The notes: generated by a model not told the origin, from the letters alone. A stretch of 64,000 nucleotides of DNA from Hymenopellis radicata (GCA_015501595.1 JADNRX010000043.1:62001-126000), one strand, 5' to 3'. Numbered from the stretch's first letter, positions 10,673 to 23,560 are shown. Translations and numbers: made by a program.

Positions 10673-11810
10673 GGCCATCCTGCGAACAACCAACAAGAAT
10701 TACAAATTATATCTATAGAAACAACTTAAGAAGAACTGTATAATATCACGAACCGAGACCAGATGGATTAGACTGCGAACCATCCTTCTGAAAGCACGCC
10801 ATTGTTGCAGCGAGAACCCGCCGCCGCCCTTCTTCAGCAGACTTGTTGGAATCTATCGGCAAAGATCCAGTCCCCGGCAGCTTCCGCTTCAAGCTCAGAG
10901 GAGGGCATATTCCTCATTCATATCGTTCAGCAAATGGGTGCCTGTCGTCCGCGCGCCCTCGAACCCGTTGACCTCCCTATTTAGTTGGGAGTTCGATGTC
11001 TTGAACTACAGCGGAAAAGGTTAGTAAGGCAGATCTGCAAAGAGAAGGTAGTCCTCACGTTATTATCATGGTCTCCCAGACGTACAAATGCGTCAGCTGA
11101 TGGCAAAGGGCGCGACGGGCCTTGCGGTAGGAGTACTAGTGAAATCCGTCATAGCGATCAGTGCGCAGGTGCAGCTTGATCTGCAGGTTGGCCGGCGTTG
11201 ATGTTGAGCCCGAGTGGATGTTCATGGGGAGCGAGTTCTGTTAAGACGCCCACAGAGAATGCTTTCGCGTCACATATTGGATGGCAGCATCCTCTGATAG
11301 ACGACACGGCGTAGGAGAGCGAGTGCCGTGTCTGACTTTTGGGAGGTGGGGAAGTAGGACAGAGTTGATGATGAAGCTGTTGCTGTTGAACGTACCTGTA
11401 AAAGTAAGGGTTTTATCCAGCACGAGAGATAAAGTCAAGCTCACTTTGTAAGTAGGCGTCTTCATTGCCCGTTCCCGCAAAATGCGATTGATCCTATGCT
11501 GTTCCGTCAAGCCGCGGCGCTGAGCTCCGCTGACGTTGTTCCCAGGAGCTGTATCTTGCTTGCCGCTCGGAGACCAAGGCTCGATATGGAGGCATCGGTT
11601 TCTGTATTTTGCGCGATATTCTTGCCTAGTAGAGTTTCTGCAGAGACCGAGGAACCGAGGTCAACTCCTCCAGTCAATTGGCCCAAAGTAGTGTCTGATG
11701 ACAGCTAAGCGGGAAGCTCGCGCCGCGGTAGGCGAAATGGAGGGAAATCATCGATTCTGCAGACATCCCGGAGCTGTTCAGAGGAGAAGATGGAAGTCAG
11801 AATCACAAAG
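10673..11810. other. intergenic, no supported gene
   Basis: About 1.1 kb without a convincing gene. Short open frames are present on both strands (for example 11241-11510 minus), but none has a recognised motif or a plausible exon chain. The last 100 bases weakly resemble the spacer that separates the F-box repeats downstream. Confidence 0.35.
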
Positions 11811-11966
11811 TGTACAGCCACCGACTGACCTGAGCTCGAGAGCGAGGGCGGCAGGCGTACTGTTAAAGCTAAACAAAAACGATACATAGGCGGTGTTATT
11901 ATTGTTACAGTATATAGTTATGACGTCCATACCAAACCAACTACATGTATGTACCATAACTCTTCT

Positions 11967-13580
11967 TCAGTGTTCCTTGAGTGTACCAGTCATTCCATCA
12001 CTCAGCAAGGCATTGAAAGCGGCTTCGACATGCTCATCGAGGTACACCACATAGTCGACCACGACCTCGTCCAACCGCGCCGTCTTGCCTGCACTGAAAC
12101 GCCTCTGTGTGATGGATTGAATAAAGTCAAGCGAAATGTCCACCCCTTGCTTGCCGACGATGATTAAACGACTTAGAGCCGGAATGAGACCCTGCTCGTC
12201 CACGAGAATAGACTTTATTGTGAGGTCGATATCGAGGTGGGCCCTGAACGTCAGTTCAAGGTGACAGAGTACGGGCGTTGTGCGTAGGAATGCGATTAAT
12301 TTCCTTCTCTCGCAGGGATCGGCGTCGAGGGAGACCTTCAATGTCTTGAGGTCTTGCCCTGTTGGAGATATCAGCGGAGCAGGGAAGGATAGGATGTCGC
12401 CGTCGTCAAAGCCTTTGACAACGTCATCAAATGATAATACTTCGAGACGAGGGAAGGTGAACTTTGAAAAGAAATGTGCTCGGCCTTTATGTGTCCCGCT
12501 CAGTCTGAGAACCCGCATGTTTGGGTACTCGCGAATGTCATTGTACCCCCACTTGTCGTAGAACGACATGGAGACCTCATTCGTGAGGTGAAACTGCGCG
12601 GAATGTAACGAAGGTTGGGTGATTATCATGGCCGGTGCCACATGGGATACGCTACGCATTGGACGTAGGCCAACGTCGAGACAGTCCGGTTGTTCAAACA
12701 CCGCAATGGGGGCCTCCGCATAACTAAGAGCAAACAGTACGATAAACGCCGCAGGAGTGTCGGTAGACAGAATGCGAAGTTGTGGACAACGTATGAGCAC
12801 GCATGGGTAACGGCTGCTCCCAGTACCCTCGATTGGTATATGCATAGGAAGTTGGATGTGAACGTGCAGTTTCGTGAGAGCGGTGAAGGTGAGATGCGCG
12901 GCATTCCAAGAACGATAAACCGAAGACTGAAAGCTAACGGCAGCAGTCCGCCACCTATGCGATGAGAGGAGTAAGATTGCAAGTTCAACATGGACGTTCG
13001 TACTGTGAGCCATGACGTGCAATGTATGCTGTCCCGAAAGACGAAGGAAATAGTCCAGAAACATCCTTGTTGAGAGGTTGGTCGGATGCAGGTCGAACGA
13101 CACATGAACAAAGCGCCATATGCGTGGCGTTGTCAGTGCAGTACGCCTCCAATGGGAAGATACGCGTGAGACAACCCAATGCGGCGCACTCATACTGAGA
13201 CTATCGGCAAACGTACCGTTTCGAACGGTGTCCAAAGGAGTGTCGGCGGCGTCACTGACAGCGTGGTCGAAGATGTCTGCGAGAATCTCTGGGGGAATGT
13301 ATCGTTTGGGATGGAGGATGGTTTGGACGTCCAACAGGCGCTGCTTAGTCTGCGTTTTTTGGGCCAGCAGGTCCTCTAATGAAGCATGCAGCTCAGCGAT
13401 TCGCGTGTCCAGAGCGATGTCATAGGCTTGAGTGCGTGACATGAGTTCTGAAAGCTCCGCTTTTTCAGTCCCATGAGGAGCTACATTCGACGCGAGAAGT
13501 TCCGTGATTCTCGTCAACGTAGCTTCGGGAAGGGTCTCCAGCTGCTCTGGCGGTGCATGTCCACACTGCGAGCAAATCAT
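11967..13580 (-). CDS. F-box protein, MICSQC family, intact
   Basis: Single exon of 537 residues, the only unbroken member of the three-gene array. It opens MICSQCGHAPPEQLE, with one CxxC pair. A helical region with heptad-like leucines follows (residues about 20-85, TRIAELHASLEDLLAQ). The F-box-like domain is at about residues 92-155 (YIPPEILADIFDHAV, then RVSSHWRRTALTTPRIWRFVHVSF). The C-terminal 380 residues are leucine-rich repeats of irregular length ending HVEAAFNALLSDG. The likely role is an SCF substrate receptor; the target is unknown. The start is fixed by conservation of MICSQC in all paralogs. Confidence 0.8.
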   Translation of the reverse strand: MICSQCGHAPPEQLETLPEATLTRITELLASNVAPHGTEKAELSELMSRTQAYDIALDTRIAELHASLEDLLAQKTQTKQRLLDVQTILHPKRYIPPEILADIFDHAVSDAADTPLDTVRNGTFADSLSMSAPHWVVSRVSSHWRRTALTTPRIWRFVHVSFDLHPTNLSTRMFLDYFLRLSGQHTLHVMAHSTNVHVELAILLLSSHRWRTAAVSFQSSVYRSWNAAHLTFTALTKLHVHIQLPMHIPIEGTGSSRYPCVLIRCPQLRILSTDTPAAFIVLFALSYAEAPIAVFEQPDCLDVGLRPMRSVSHVAPAMIITQPSLHSAQFHLTNEVSMSFYDKWGYNDIREYPNMRVLRLSGTHKGRAHFFSKFTFPRLEVLSFDDVVKGFDDGDILSFPAPLISPTGQDLKTLKVSLDADPCERRKLIAFLRTTPVLCHLELTFRAHLDIDLTIKSILVDEQGLIPALSRLIIVGKQGVDISLDFIQSITQRRFSAGKTARLDEVVVDYVVYLDEHVEAAFNALLSDGMTGTLKEH

Positions 13581-13634
13581 AATCTGAAATATCGATTACT
13601 ATGATGAAGGACTGAAATGAGAAAGGAGGTATTT

Positions 13635-13673
13635 GTACCTGGTGGAGGAAAGCAAGATGGGAATATCCACGTG
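13635..13673 (+). repeat. dispersed 39-40 bp element, copy 1 (with CACGTG)
   Basis: Begins GTACCTGGTGGAGG and ends ATCCACGTG. It lies 55 bases upstream of the F-box start at 13580, in the orientation opposite to that gene. Close copies are at 15510-15548 and 28149-28188. Confidence 0.6.
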
Positions 13674-13849
13674 TCAGAGAAGGTACAGCCACTGACCTTG
13701 AGGGAGCTGCGCGTCATTCAATCCTGACGGTGGCGAGGCGTACTTACGGCCCTTGAAGCAAAAAAAAAGCGATACACAAAGGGTGGGATCACGATTATTA
13801 CAGTGTAATTGTGCGTTCAGAAACTAATTCCATGTACCATAACTCTTCT

Positions 13850-15455
13850 TTAGTAGTGTACCTTCGTCAGTCCATCACTCAGCAAGGCATTGAAAGCGGC
13901 TTCGACATGCTCATCGACGGACACCACATAGTCGACCACGACCTCGTCCAACCTCGCCATCTTGTCTTCACCGGAACGCCTATGTTTGACTGATTCAACA
14001 AAGTCACGTGAAATCTCCGCGCCCTCCTTCGCGACAATAATTAGACGACTTAGAGCCGGAATAAGATCCTGCTCGTCCATGAGGATTGATTTCACGGTGA
14101 AGCTGATATCAAAACGGGTCCTCAACGTCAATTCAAGGTGACTGAGTTTAGGCGTTGTGCGTAGAAATGCTATTAACTTGTCCGTGTCGGTGGCGTTTTG
14201 GAGGGAAATCTGCAATTTCTTGAGGTCCTGCCCTGTAGGATGTATCATCGGAGGGGGGAAGAATATAATTTCGTCGTCTTCACAACCGTCGACAACGTCA
14301 TCGAAGGATAGTTCTTGGAGACGGGGGAAAGTGAACCTGGAAAAGAAGTCTGTTTGCCCTATCTGCGTCCCACTAAGTTTAAGCACTCGGATATTGGGGT
14401 AATCGTCGCGGACGGCCTTATACCTGCTGCTGTACATCTGTGGGGGGACTGCTCGTGTGAGGTGGAACCGTGCAGAAATCAACGAGGGTTTGGCAATTAT
14501 CATGGCCGGCGCCACAAAGGAAATACCACTCTGCCCTGCAGATCGATGTCAAGACATCCTGTTTGTTCAAAAGTCTCAATGGGGCCCGCCGAATAAAGAT
14601 TGAAGAGCATCACAAACGCTCCAGGAGTGTCGGAAGAGAAACTGCGAAGTTGGGGGCAAGTTATGATGATGAGGCCACATTTGACCAGGGAGTGTAAGAG
14701 GTCGCGAGCTAGATCGATATCGGGAAGCTGGACGTGGACATGCAGTCTCGTGAGAGCCGAGAGGATGAGTTGTGCGGCATTCCACGAGCGATAAACTTGA
14801 TACTCAAAGCTTAAGGCAGCGGTACACCACCGAGTCGATGAGAGAAGCAACACCGTGAGGGCGAGATGATCCGAAGTACCATGAGCCAGGACATTCAATG
14901 TATGGTTTTCCGAACGGGAAAGATACTGGTTTAAAAAAATGGGCGTTGAGAGGTTCTTTGGATGTCGGTCGAATGACACATGAACAAAGCGCCATATGCG
15001 AGGCGTTGTCAGTGCAGTACGCCTCCAATGGGAAGATACGTGTCAGACAACCCAATGCGGCGCACTCATATTGAGACTATCGGCAAACCTACCGTCGCGA
15101 ACGGTGTCCAAAGGAGTGTCGGCGGCGTCACTGACAGCGTGGTCGAAGATGTCTGCGAGAATCTCTGGGGAATGTATCGTTTGGGATGGAGGATGGTTTG
15201 GATGTCCAAGAGGCGCTGCTTAGTCTGCGTCTTTTGGGCCAGCAGGTCCTCTAATGAAGCTTGCAGCTCAGCAATTCGCGTGTCCAGAGCGACGTCATAG
15301 GCTTGAGTGCGCGACATGAGTTCTGAAAACTGCGCTTTTTCAGTCCCACGAGGAGCTACATTCGACGCGAGAAGTTCCGTGATTCTCGTCAACGTAGCTT
15401 CGGGAAGAGTCTCCAGCTGCTCTGGCGGTGCATGTCCACACTGCGAGCAAATCAT
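13850..15455 (-). pseudogene. F-box pseudogene, second unit of the array
   Basis: Opens MICSQCGHAPPEQLE at 15455, like its neighbour at 13580. Compared with that copy, a G run is one base short at 15167-15170, which shifts the frame in the F-box (PPEIL becomes PQRFS). A stop codon replaces Ser at 15043-15045 (VVS to VV-stop). A two-base insertion near 14530-14540 shifts the frame again in the leucine-rich region. The frame then stays open to 13850. The C-terminus has a different tail (LTKVHY). Three independent lesions make a functional full-length product unlikely, although fragments keep good leucine-rich sequence. Confidence 0.85.
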
Positions 15456-15509
15456 AATCTGAAATATCGATTATTATGATGGCGGACTGAAATGAGAAAG
15501 GAGGTATTT

Positions 15510-15548
15510 GTACCTGGTGGAGGAAAGCAAGATGGGAATATCCACGTG
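15510..15548 (+). repeat. dispersed 39-40 bp element, copy 2 (with CACGTG)
   Basis: Same sequence as 13635-13673, upstream of the broken F-box gene that starts at 15455. Part of the duplicated 5' flank of the tandem unit. Confidence 0.6.
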
Positions 15549-15678
15549 CTAGAGAAGGTACAGCCACTGACCTTGAGGGAACTGGTGGCGAGGCGTACTT
15601 ACGGCTCTTAAAGCAAAACAACAAAAGCGATACACGGCCAAGGGTGGGATCACGACTATTACCGTATAATTGTGACCT

Positions 15679-17294
15679 TCATACAAAGTAATTGAGTGTA
15701 CCAGTCAGTCCATCACTCAGCAAGGCATTGAAAGCGGCTTCGACATGCTCATCGACGTACGCCACGTAGTCCACCACGACCTCGTCCAACTGCGCCATCT
15801 TGTCTTCACCGGAACGCCTATGTCTGACTGATTCAACAAAGTCATGCGCAATGTCCGCGCCCTCCTTGGCGACAATGATTAGACGAGTTAGCGCCGGAAT
15901 AAGATCCTGCTCATCCATGAGGATGGATTTCATGGTGAAGCTGATGTCGAAACGGGTCCTCAACGTCAATTCAAGGTGACAGAGTTTGGGCGTTGTGCGT
16001 AGAAATGTTATTAAATTGTCCGTGTCGGCGGCGTTTTGGAGGGAAACCTTCAATTTCTTGAGGTCCTGTCCTGTAGGATGTATCATCGGAGAGGGGAAGA
16101 ATAGAATTTCGTCGTCTTCACAACCGTCGACAACGTCATCGAAGGATAGTTCTCGAAGGCGGGAGAAAGTGAACCTGGAAAAGAAGTCTGTTTGCCCTAT
16201 CTGCGTCCCACTAAGTTTGAGAACTCGAATATTTGGATAATCGTCGCGGACGCCCTTAAACCTTTTGGTGTACAACCGTTGGGGGACTGCTCGTGTGAGG
16301 TGGAACCGTGCAGAGATCAACGAGGGTTTGGCTATTATCATGGCCGGCGCCACAAAGGAAATGCCATGCTGAGACAGATCGACGTCAAGACATCCCGTTT
16401 GTTCAAATATCTCAATTGGGGCCTCCGCAGAAAGGTTGAAGAGTATCACAAACGCTCCAGGAGTGTCGGAAGAGAAACTGCGAAGTTGGGGGCAAGTTAC
16501 GATGTGGCGTTACGTGTACTCAGCGAGAGTAAGACTTGGCGAGCCAGAAAGATATCGGGAAGCTGGACGTGGACATGCAGTCTCGTGAGAGCCGAGAAGA
16601 TGAGTTGTGCGGCATTCCACGAACGATAAACATGATACTCAAAGCTCACGGCAGCGGTAGACCACCGAGTCGATGAGAGGAGCAACACCGTGAGGGCGGG
16701 ATGATCCGAAGTACCATGAGCCAGGACATCTAATGTATGATTTCCTGAACGGGAAAGAAACCGGTTTAAAAAAATGGGCGTTGAGAGGTTCTTTGGATGT
16801 CTGTCGAACGACAAATGAACAAAGCGCCATATGCGGGGTGTTGTCAGCGCAGTACGTCTCCAATGCGAAGATACATGGGAGATAACCCAGTGCGGCGCGT
16901 TCATGTCGAGACTATCGACGAAATTTCCATGTCGAACGCTGTCTAGAGGAGCATCGGCGGTGGCACTGACAACATCGTCAAAGATTTCTGCGAGGATCTC
17001 CGGGGGGAAAGAGCGTATAGGATGGAGGATGGTTCTAACTTCTAGGAGGCGTTGCTCTATCTGCACTTTCTGCGCCAGCATGTCCTCCAATGAAGCACGC
17101 AGGTCCGCAATGCGCATGTCCAGAGTGGCAGCATAGCTTTGGGTGCGCGACATGAGTTCTGAAAGCTGCGTTTTTTCAGTCCCATGAGGAGCTACATTCG
17201 ATGCGAGAAGTTCCTTGATTCGCGTCAATGTAGCTTCGGGAAGAATCTCCAGCTGAGGCTCTGGCGAGGCATGCCCACATTGCGAGCAGATCAT
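15679..17294 (-). pseudogene. F-box gene, third unit, single frameshift
   Basis: Opens MICSQCGHASPEPQLE at 17294 and runs open to 16497, covering the helical region and the F-box (SFPPEILAEIFDDVV, then HVSSHWRRTALTTPRIWRFVH). Relative to the second unit, one base is missing close to 16500-16540, before the conserved TCPQLRSFS segment. This creates the ending TRNATS-stop. After the shift the frame is open from 16449 to 15679 with no further lesion. It could be a recent pseudogene or an intact gene with one sequencing error. The encoded parts are the least decayed of the two broken units. Confidence 0.75.
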
Positions 17295-17300
17295 TGCCTA

Positions 17301-17940
17301 TTGAAGAAATGAAATTAGATTAGTATGACATATAAATAATTTTTGTGTTACGGTCGAAACAGCGGAAACGTGACGGTTCTCTGCCAGTTGAGTCACGTGC
17401 GCGTGACGGCGATCACGCTGGGCGTTTCTACGTCTCGATCCGGTACTCCTTCCTTATCCATCGACCCTCACTCTGCTCACTCTCGACGAGTGCGCCCACT
17501 CTGGCGTGACGGACCCTGCCGGGTGGGTGCACCTGCTGGTTCGGATCTTGACTGGCGCTTCTTCCGACCATCGCGCGTCCATTGAGCCTTTTTGATGACC
17601 GACAACACCAAGAGGGTAGCTCACCAATCTCGCTACCACTTCCGTCGTTGCCCTCACATTGGCCTGGATGCATTACTTTTTGCTCTACCCTCCCAGCCGA
17701 CGAGATGAGTCCAGTTGAACTGGTTCTCAGGTGCGTTATCAGTTCAATTGGTGCCGTCTTCATCGTCATTGACGCGACTTGTCTTCTGACCAGGCCAGGA
17801 CTCCGGGAACAGCTCACTCTCCCATGCACGTATTCAACACTCTTGCCTCGAGGCCGCCTTAGCCACCCTGCTTCTTTGTCCTCCACTCCGCTGTTTATCA
17901 TGGCGAATACTCGACAACGCCACCCTTATTCACTTCTAAC
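17301..17940. other. intergenic; possible upstream exon of the next gene
   Basis: No firm gene. A frame from ATG 17594 (MTDNTKRVAHQ) and one from 17900 (MANTRQRHPY) might be upstream exons or leader of the gene at 17941, but I could not fix splice sites that join them in frame. Confidence 0.3.
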
Positions 17941-19369
17941 ATGGAGACGCCGTGGACCGCCGGGGAGTTGAGGTATGTTTCTGTTCTCATTTGCTGCGCT
18001 CTCCTCTGAGCCAGCCGAAGCATACTCTCCAATCGTCAACTCATCAACATCGCCAAAAGCCAACCGGACCGATGGCCGTACAAGGATGCGCGTACTGGAG
18101 AGCTTAAGCGAGTCAGCATCTCGCATATCAAGAAACAATGGCTTGTCGACACGATTGTCAGCGCCGGTTATACCAAAGCTGGTAACGCGCACCGCCGTTT
18201 GGTATGTAGTTCGTAGATCATCTTCTTAAAGGTCATATTTGCCCACTAACTCTTGTTCAGATTAAAGGTCTCATTCCTGCTGGCTCAGTTGTATGTCCTC
18301 GATTTCTTCTGTTGCTACCCTTGATGCTGACACAAATTAACAGACAGTCAAAGTTTACCTTGAAGACTCAATCGACTGGCAACAGCGACGCCACGTCCTT
18401 GTGCGATTTACGCTGCCAGTTGAAGACTTTTCCGGCTGTCACTCAAATCAATGTCGTATTTCGACGGCCTGTCTGCTGCGTGGCATCCAGATTTGGATCC
18501 AAAATCATTATGGTTCTTTTAGTGAGTCTTCGCGCTTAAGAAATCTCTTCGTCATGTAATGTAGGAAACAGATCCGACTGTTCGTGTCGGGGCCCGAGAT
18601 GAAGTGCACCCGATGTTTGTCGAGTACTTTGCGCAATGCCCAGTCAATGAAATGAAGACTGCGGCTCTGGCCTTCGACAGACTGACTGTCAAACCATTCG
18701 ATGGTGTTGGCATTGTTTTAGAGACGGTGAGTCAAGGTGACCGCCTTCTACTGTTCTGACATGGTCCGTCTAGGGTGACGCAGGTCCCAATGAGCATGAA
18801 GACGATATCTTGCCAGACTCGGAGGAGGATCATCATCGTATCGCTCATCACCATGGTAAGATCCCGTTTTCTTTCGCATTTTTATTCCAAATCTTCTTAC
18901 TTATTGTTTAGTCTTGGAACTCAAGCCAACCGACAAACCTTTGGAGATCGCACGACAACGCGACATCGCTAATATCACCTGGCTCAGATCTCGAATCTGC
19001 GCGAAAGCTGCTTACTCCGACTTCCAGGCGCTGCGATACCGTGTGCTCCCAAACTCGTCTATTCCTCAATACTGGGGTTTCGTTGTTGAGGTTCTAGCCG
19101 AGTACACTCGTGTTCGAAACCCGGATACGGTACGTCCTCTCTCTTGCAGTTTTACTTCTAACACTGATAACCCTCTTCAGAATATGCGCATTCGAAGGAC
19201 GACAATCTCCAAGGCGCTCGAAATTGGTCCAACCTGGCTACGTGAGATTGAGGAAGGATATCGCCTCCTTCAAGCCCACCTGAACGAGGACTCGGTGCAA
19301 GCGCGATTGAACGATAAGGAGTGTCATGGGGGGACTAAGGGAATGCTTCTCTACCTCCGAAACTTGTAA
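17941..19369 (+). CDS. multi-exon protein of unknown function
   Basis: ATG 17941 opens METPWTAGELR, then an intron, then RSILSNRQLINIAKSQPD and a basic patch (ISHIKKQWLVDTIVSAG). Later exons read IKGLIPAGSV, VKVYLEDSIDWQQRRH, HPMFVEYFAQCPVNEMK, an acidic linker (NEHEDDILPDSEEDHHR), ITWLRSRICAKAAYSDFQAL and finally NMRIRRTTISKALEIGP to the stop at 19369. All joints use short GT-AG introns. The mix of basic helices and an acidic His-rich linker could suit a nuclear protein, but I recognise no named domain. It lies 142 bases before the XPG-like nuclease start and on the same strand. Confidence 0.6.
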
Positions 19370-19511
19370 TTCTAGTGCTCGTGTGATTAGTGGTGAGGCA
19401 ATGACATGCAATGTAGTTCACGTACACGTTCGTGTGACGGTTCTCGTTCAGCGGTTGGCTTTCTGTTCCGTTTCCTTTCTCTTGTTCGTGCCATCAAGAG
19501 TGGTGAGCAGA

Positions 19512-21090
19512 ATGGGTGTTCCTGGACTCTGGCCGGTTTGTACAGAACACTTGCTTCTGATTGAACAGTGTACTAATACCTGTATGTAGATTCTTGATAA
19601 GCATGCCGAATCAACAACCCTTCTTGAAGCAGCTCTCTCTCTTGGATTCACTCCCAATGCTGGCGGGCAGCGCGCGCTTCGTTTAGGCGTTGATGCCAGG
19701 TACGTCTCGAATTGAGCTACTGCTCTCGCTACTTACAAACTATAATGCTAGCATCTGGCTTCGACAAGCTCTCGCCTCTAAATACAATGTGTACCGTGGC
19801 GGTTCTAAGGAAGTCCTGCGATCTCTCTATCGCCACTGTGGGCGCCTTTTTCAACTCCCAATCATTCCTCTCTTCATTTTCGATGGTCCGGATCGCGCAC
19901 CTATGAAGCGCGACAGAGCGGTCAAGACACAGTTGCTTCCTCATGAGCTTGCGTTCCGTCAGCTCCTTGAACATCTCGGTTTTCGGTGGAAGATGGTATG
20001 GAAACCATATCTGCTTTGAAGAGCCTTGATGTCACATATATCCTAGGCTGCAGGTGAAGCCGAGGCTGAGCTCGCTGCCCTTTCGCGTGCTGGATTAATT
20101 GATGCAGTACTTTCAACCGACGTTGATTGCCTGGTATTTGGCGCCACACGGGTTTTCCGCATGTAAGCAGAATTTTACACTTGATCAAGCAGTATATTAA
20201 TTGCCTATAGCACGGACATCGATTACAGGACTAGCCGAGTTCGCATTTCGAGTTATTCTGCTTCTACATTGGAGGAGAATAACCTGAGTCGGGCCAACTT
20301 GACTCTCATTGCCCTGATGAGTGGCGGCGACTACCATGTGCGTTCTGTGTCTCGTTACCGTTCATTTGATCCTGAGTCCATCTAGCATGGGATTACCAAC
20401 TGTGGTATCTCCACTGCTGTCGAACTCACTCGCACGAATCTCGGTCCCCGCCTCATCGATGCCATGCGTAATCTTCGCCCTAAAGAGCTTTCTGAATTCC
20501 TCATTCAGTGGCGACGACAACTCTGCACTCTACTACGAGATAACCCAAACCATGTTCTCTCGCAACGACATCCCGCGATAGCAGCAGCGATCCCCACGAA
20601 CTTCCCCAATCCAAAGATTATTCACCTTTATCTCAATCCGAAAATATCCCCGTTCAGTTCCAGCGACTCCCTTGAATGGAATGCCCCCTCGATCCCTCAG
20701 CTGTCAGTATTTCTTGATCAACATTTTCAGTGGGGTTGGCCTGGGGTACTAGAGGACTTCAGGACACATATCTTTGCTGGACTTGCACTTCGCGAATTGT
20801 TGAGAGACATTCTCGTTGATGACGGCGAGGTGATCGAGTCGGGCTTTGCTCCTTATTCCCTCATTACGCGCCGCAACGAGAAGAGGCGCTGCCCGCGATC
20901 TGAGCTCGAGATGCGCGTCCTGCTCACCATCCGTGCCGATCTTGTAGATGTTGTTGAATCGAGTCGGGTCAAGCTCCTCTCTCTCTCGGCGGTGGAACGA
21001 TTCAACAGATCTTGGAGGGGTGAAAATCCTCAAACTCACATTGCCTGGTTACCCCGCGCTGTCTTTGAAGCATCACCCATGAATGAATAA
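19512..21090 (+). CDS. XPG/GEN1-like structure-specific nuclease (PIN-like)
   Basis: Member of the Rad2/XPG nuclease superfamily, closest in layout to GEN1/Yen1 Holliday-junction resolvases. It would act in the nucleus on branched DNA. The start MGVPGLWPV at 19512 matches the family N-terminus. Catalytic acids are visible in order: LGVDASIWL (Asp), FDGPDRAPMKR (Asp), AAGEAEAELAALSRAG (Glu residues) and STDVDCLVFGA (two Asp). The helix-hairpin-helix entry is GGDYH then HGITNCGIST, split by an intron. A C-terminal domain of about 200 residues contains RWPGV-like QWGWPGVLEDFRTH. Six or so short introns. No chromodomain was recognised. No lesion seen; all key acidic residues are present. Confidence 0.8.
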
Positions 21091-21189
21091 GCAGTAGTCG
21101 ATTAACAGCTTTTTGTGTACAATATGATATAATTATGCCGCTTTCCAATGTACAATATAATTTATGTCTACCTTGTGCTGAGCATTGTC

Positions 21190-21362
21190 GGGTCGTCGAA
21201 GATTCCAGCCGTCTGACAGGCGGCGCGTAGCCACGCCATAAGCTAGATCTTGGCTCTAAGGACTACATGCCTAGTCCTTAAGGATCCGTTGTTGGCAGTG
21301 AACTCAAAGCGAACAGCGGCCTTCGCCGCTGCGGTCGCGCTGCTCCCTTTTCGCTTTGAGCC
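21190..21362. repeat. cluster of three inverted repeats (hairpins)
   Basis: Three stems lie in a row. The first is CCGTC...GGCGG around 21207-21222. The second is TAAGGACT, an 8-base loop, then AGTCCTTA (near 21258-21282). The third is a long stem CTCAAAGCGAA...TTCGCTTTGAG (near 21302-21360), with an inner hairpin CAGCGGC-CTTC-GCCGCTG. They lie at the 3' side of the chain of minus-strand gene fragments and just after the nuclease gene. They could be a transposon end or a folded RNA 3' region. Confidence 0.55.
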
Positions 21363-21485
21363 TAATTGAAGTCAAGGTAAGTAGCGGCAGGCGGAATGGA
21401 CACGTATCCTACCCGATGAGTCGACATTACGGGAAGAACACTGAGAAGCCCCCACGACGACGAGGACACCCAAGGCCGTGATTAA

Positions 21486-22740
<1,255 letters not shown>

Positions 22741-22819
22741 GACCATACAGATGATAACACCATGTTCTCCGCGCTCCGAACAACGGTAAGAGAGGGACAT
22801 CGAGTCCAAATTTAGGTAT

Positions 22820-23560
22820 CTTAGAACTTTCGTGGTTGTCTAAAGACGCGACGTTAACTTGGGTTCTTGACGATCGAATCTTACAACTTGCCTTCTGATC
22901 CCACAATAGTAACAGGCGCGCGCCGAGAGTAAAACCACGGCCGCCCAAGTCAGTATCACTGCAGTGAGAACCATCTACAGGCCGTTCCCGAAATCAGCTA
23001 CGAGCTTGAGGGAACTGCTCAAATTCGGTAACTCTTTCTTCACGACAGTGACGACCGCCAAGTCGACGGCGAAGACTATCGTGCTGAGAAGGGCGGTGAT
23101 GATGGAGAACACGAGGGACGCTATTGCGAAAGAGGGCGATGCCAGGAACATGGATGGTATAAGAGCACAGAGCGAGAACCCTGCGGCTGGTGAGAAGTCC
23201 CTTGAGCACAAGAGTGGCATTGAGTTCCAGAATATTCGTGTGAAGTTGGACGGCGGACTATACCCCAATTTGGGTACGTAGCACGTCCCATCGTTTGTGA
23301 ACCACGACGGTTCATCAAGAGCACTTTAGGTCCGATTGAGCGCAACTCAGTAAGAGGAACGCCTAACACACCTTGACGCGAATAGAGCCCACACACTAAA
23401 ACACAATTCCGTCGATACTGTTGGCTGCCGCGCGCAGTCAAAGGGGAAAAGCTGGACATGAAGAAATGCAGACGGGGGAAGGGAACTGAGAAGACGTCAG
23501 CCATATTTGGGTGTAACAAGGAGATTTGACGTACCCATATTGACCGCAAGTCCGAATTCA
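22820..23560 (-). pseudogene. possible Sur7/PalI-type four-span membrane protein fragment
   Basis: The frame at 23268-22975 encodes adjacent hydrophobic helices ([37 protein letters not shown]), then KKELPNLSSSLKLVADFGNG. A TAG follows where a Trp would fit, then MVLTAVILTWAAVVLLSARA and CYYCG. Helix order, the ALLSTIVFAVDL segment and the cysteine-rich end resemble the Sur7/PalI family of plasma-membrane proteins. The N-terminal part upstream is broken by stops in all frames. I infer a decayed copy; the family assignment is tentative. Confidence 0.35.

Larger units (their letters stand above)
11811..17300 (-). repeat. direct tandem array of three F-box gene units of about 1.87 kb
   Basis: Three head-to-tail units, all transcribed on the minus strand, start near 11811, 13690 and 15560. 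Each contains a 3' flank with CGATACA and GTACAGCCA motifs and an F-box coding region. The 5' flanks of the first two units are nearly identical (13581-13690 and 15456-15560), including a GTACCTGGTGGAGG-type segment. The third unit's 5' flank differs. This is a local tandem expansion, most simply explained by unequal crossing-over. Confidence 0.8.

Noticed and set aside
22964..23281. 105-codon plus-strand frame
   Set aside because: It is antisense to the hydrophobic Sur7-like frame, which has far better family-like features.
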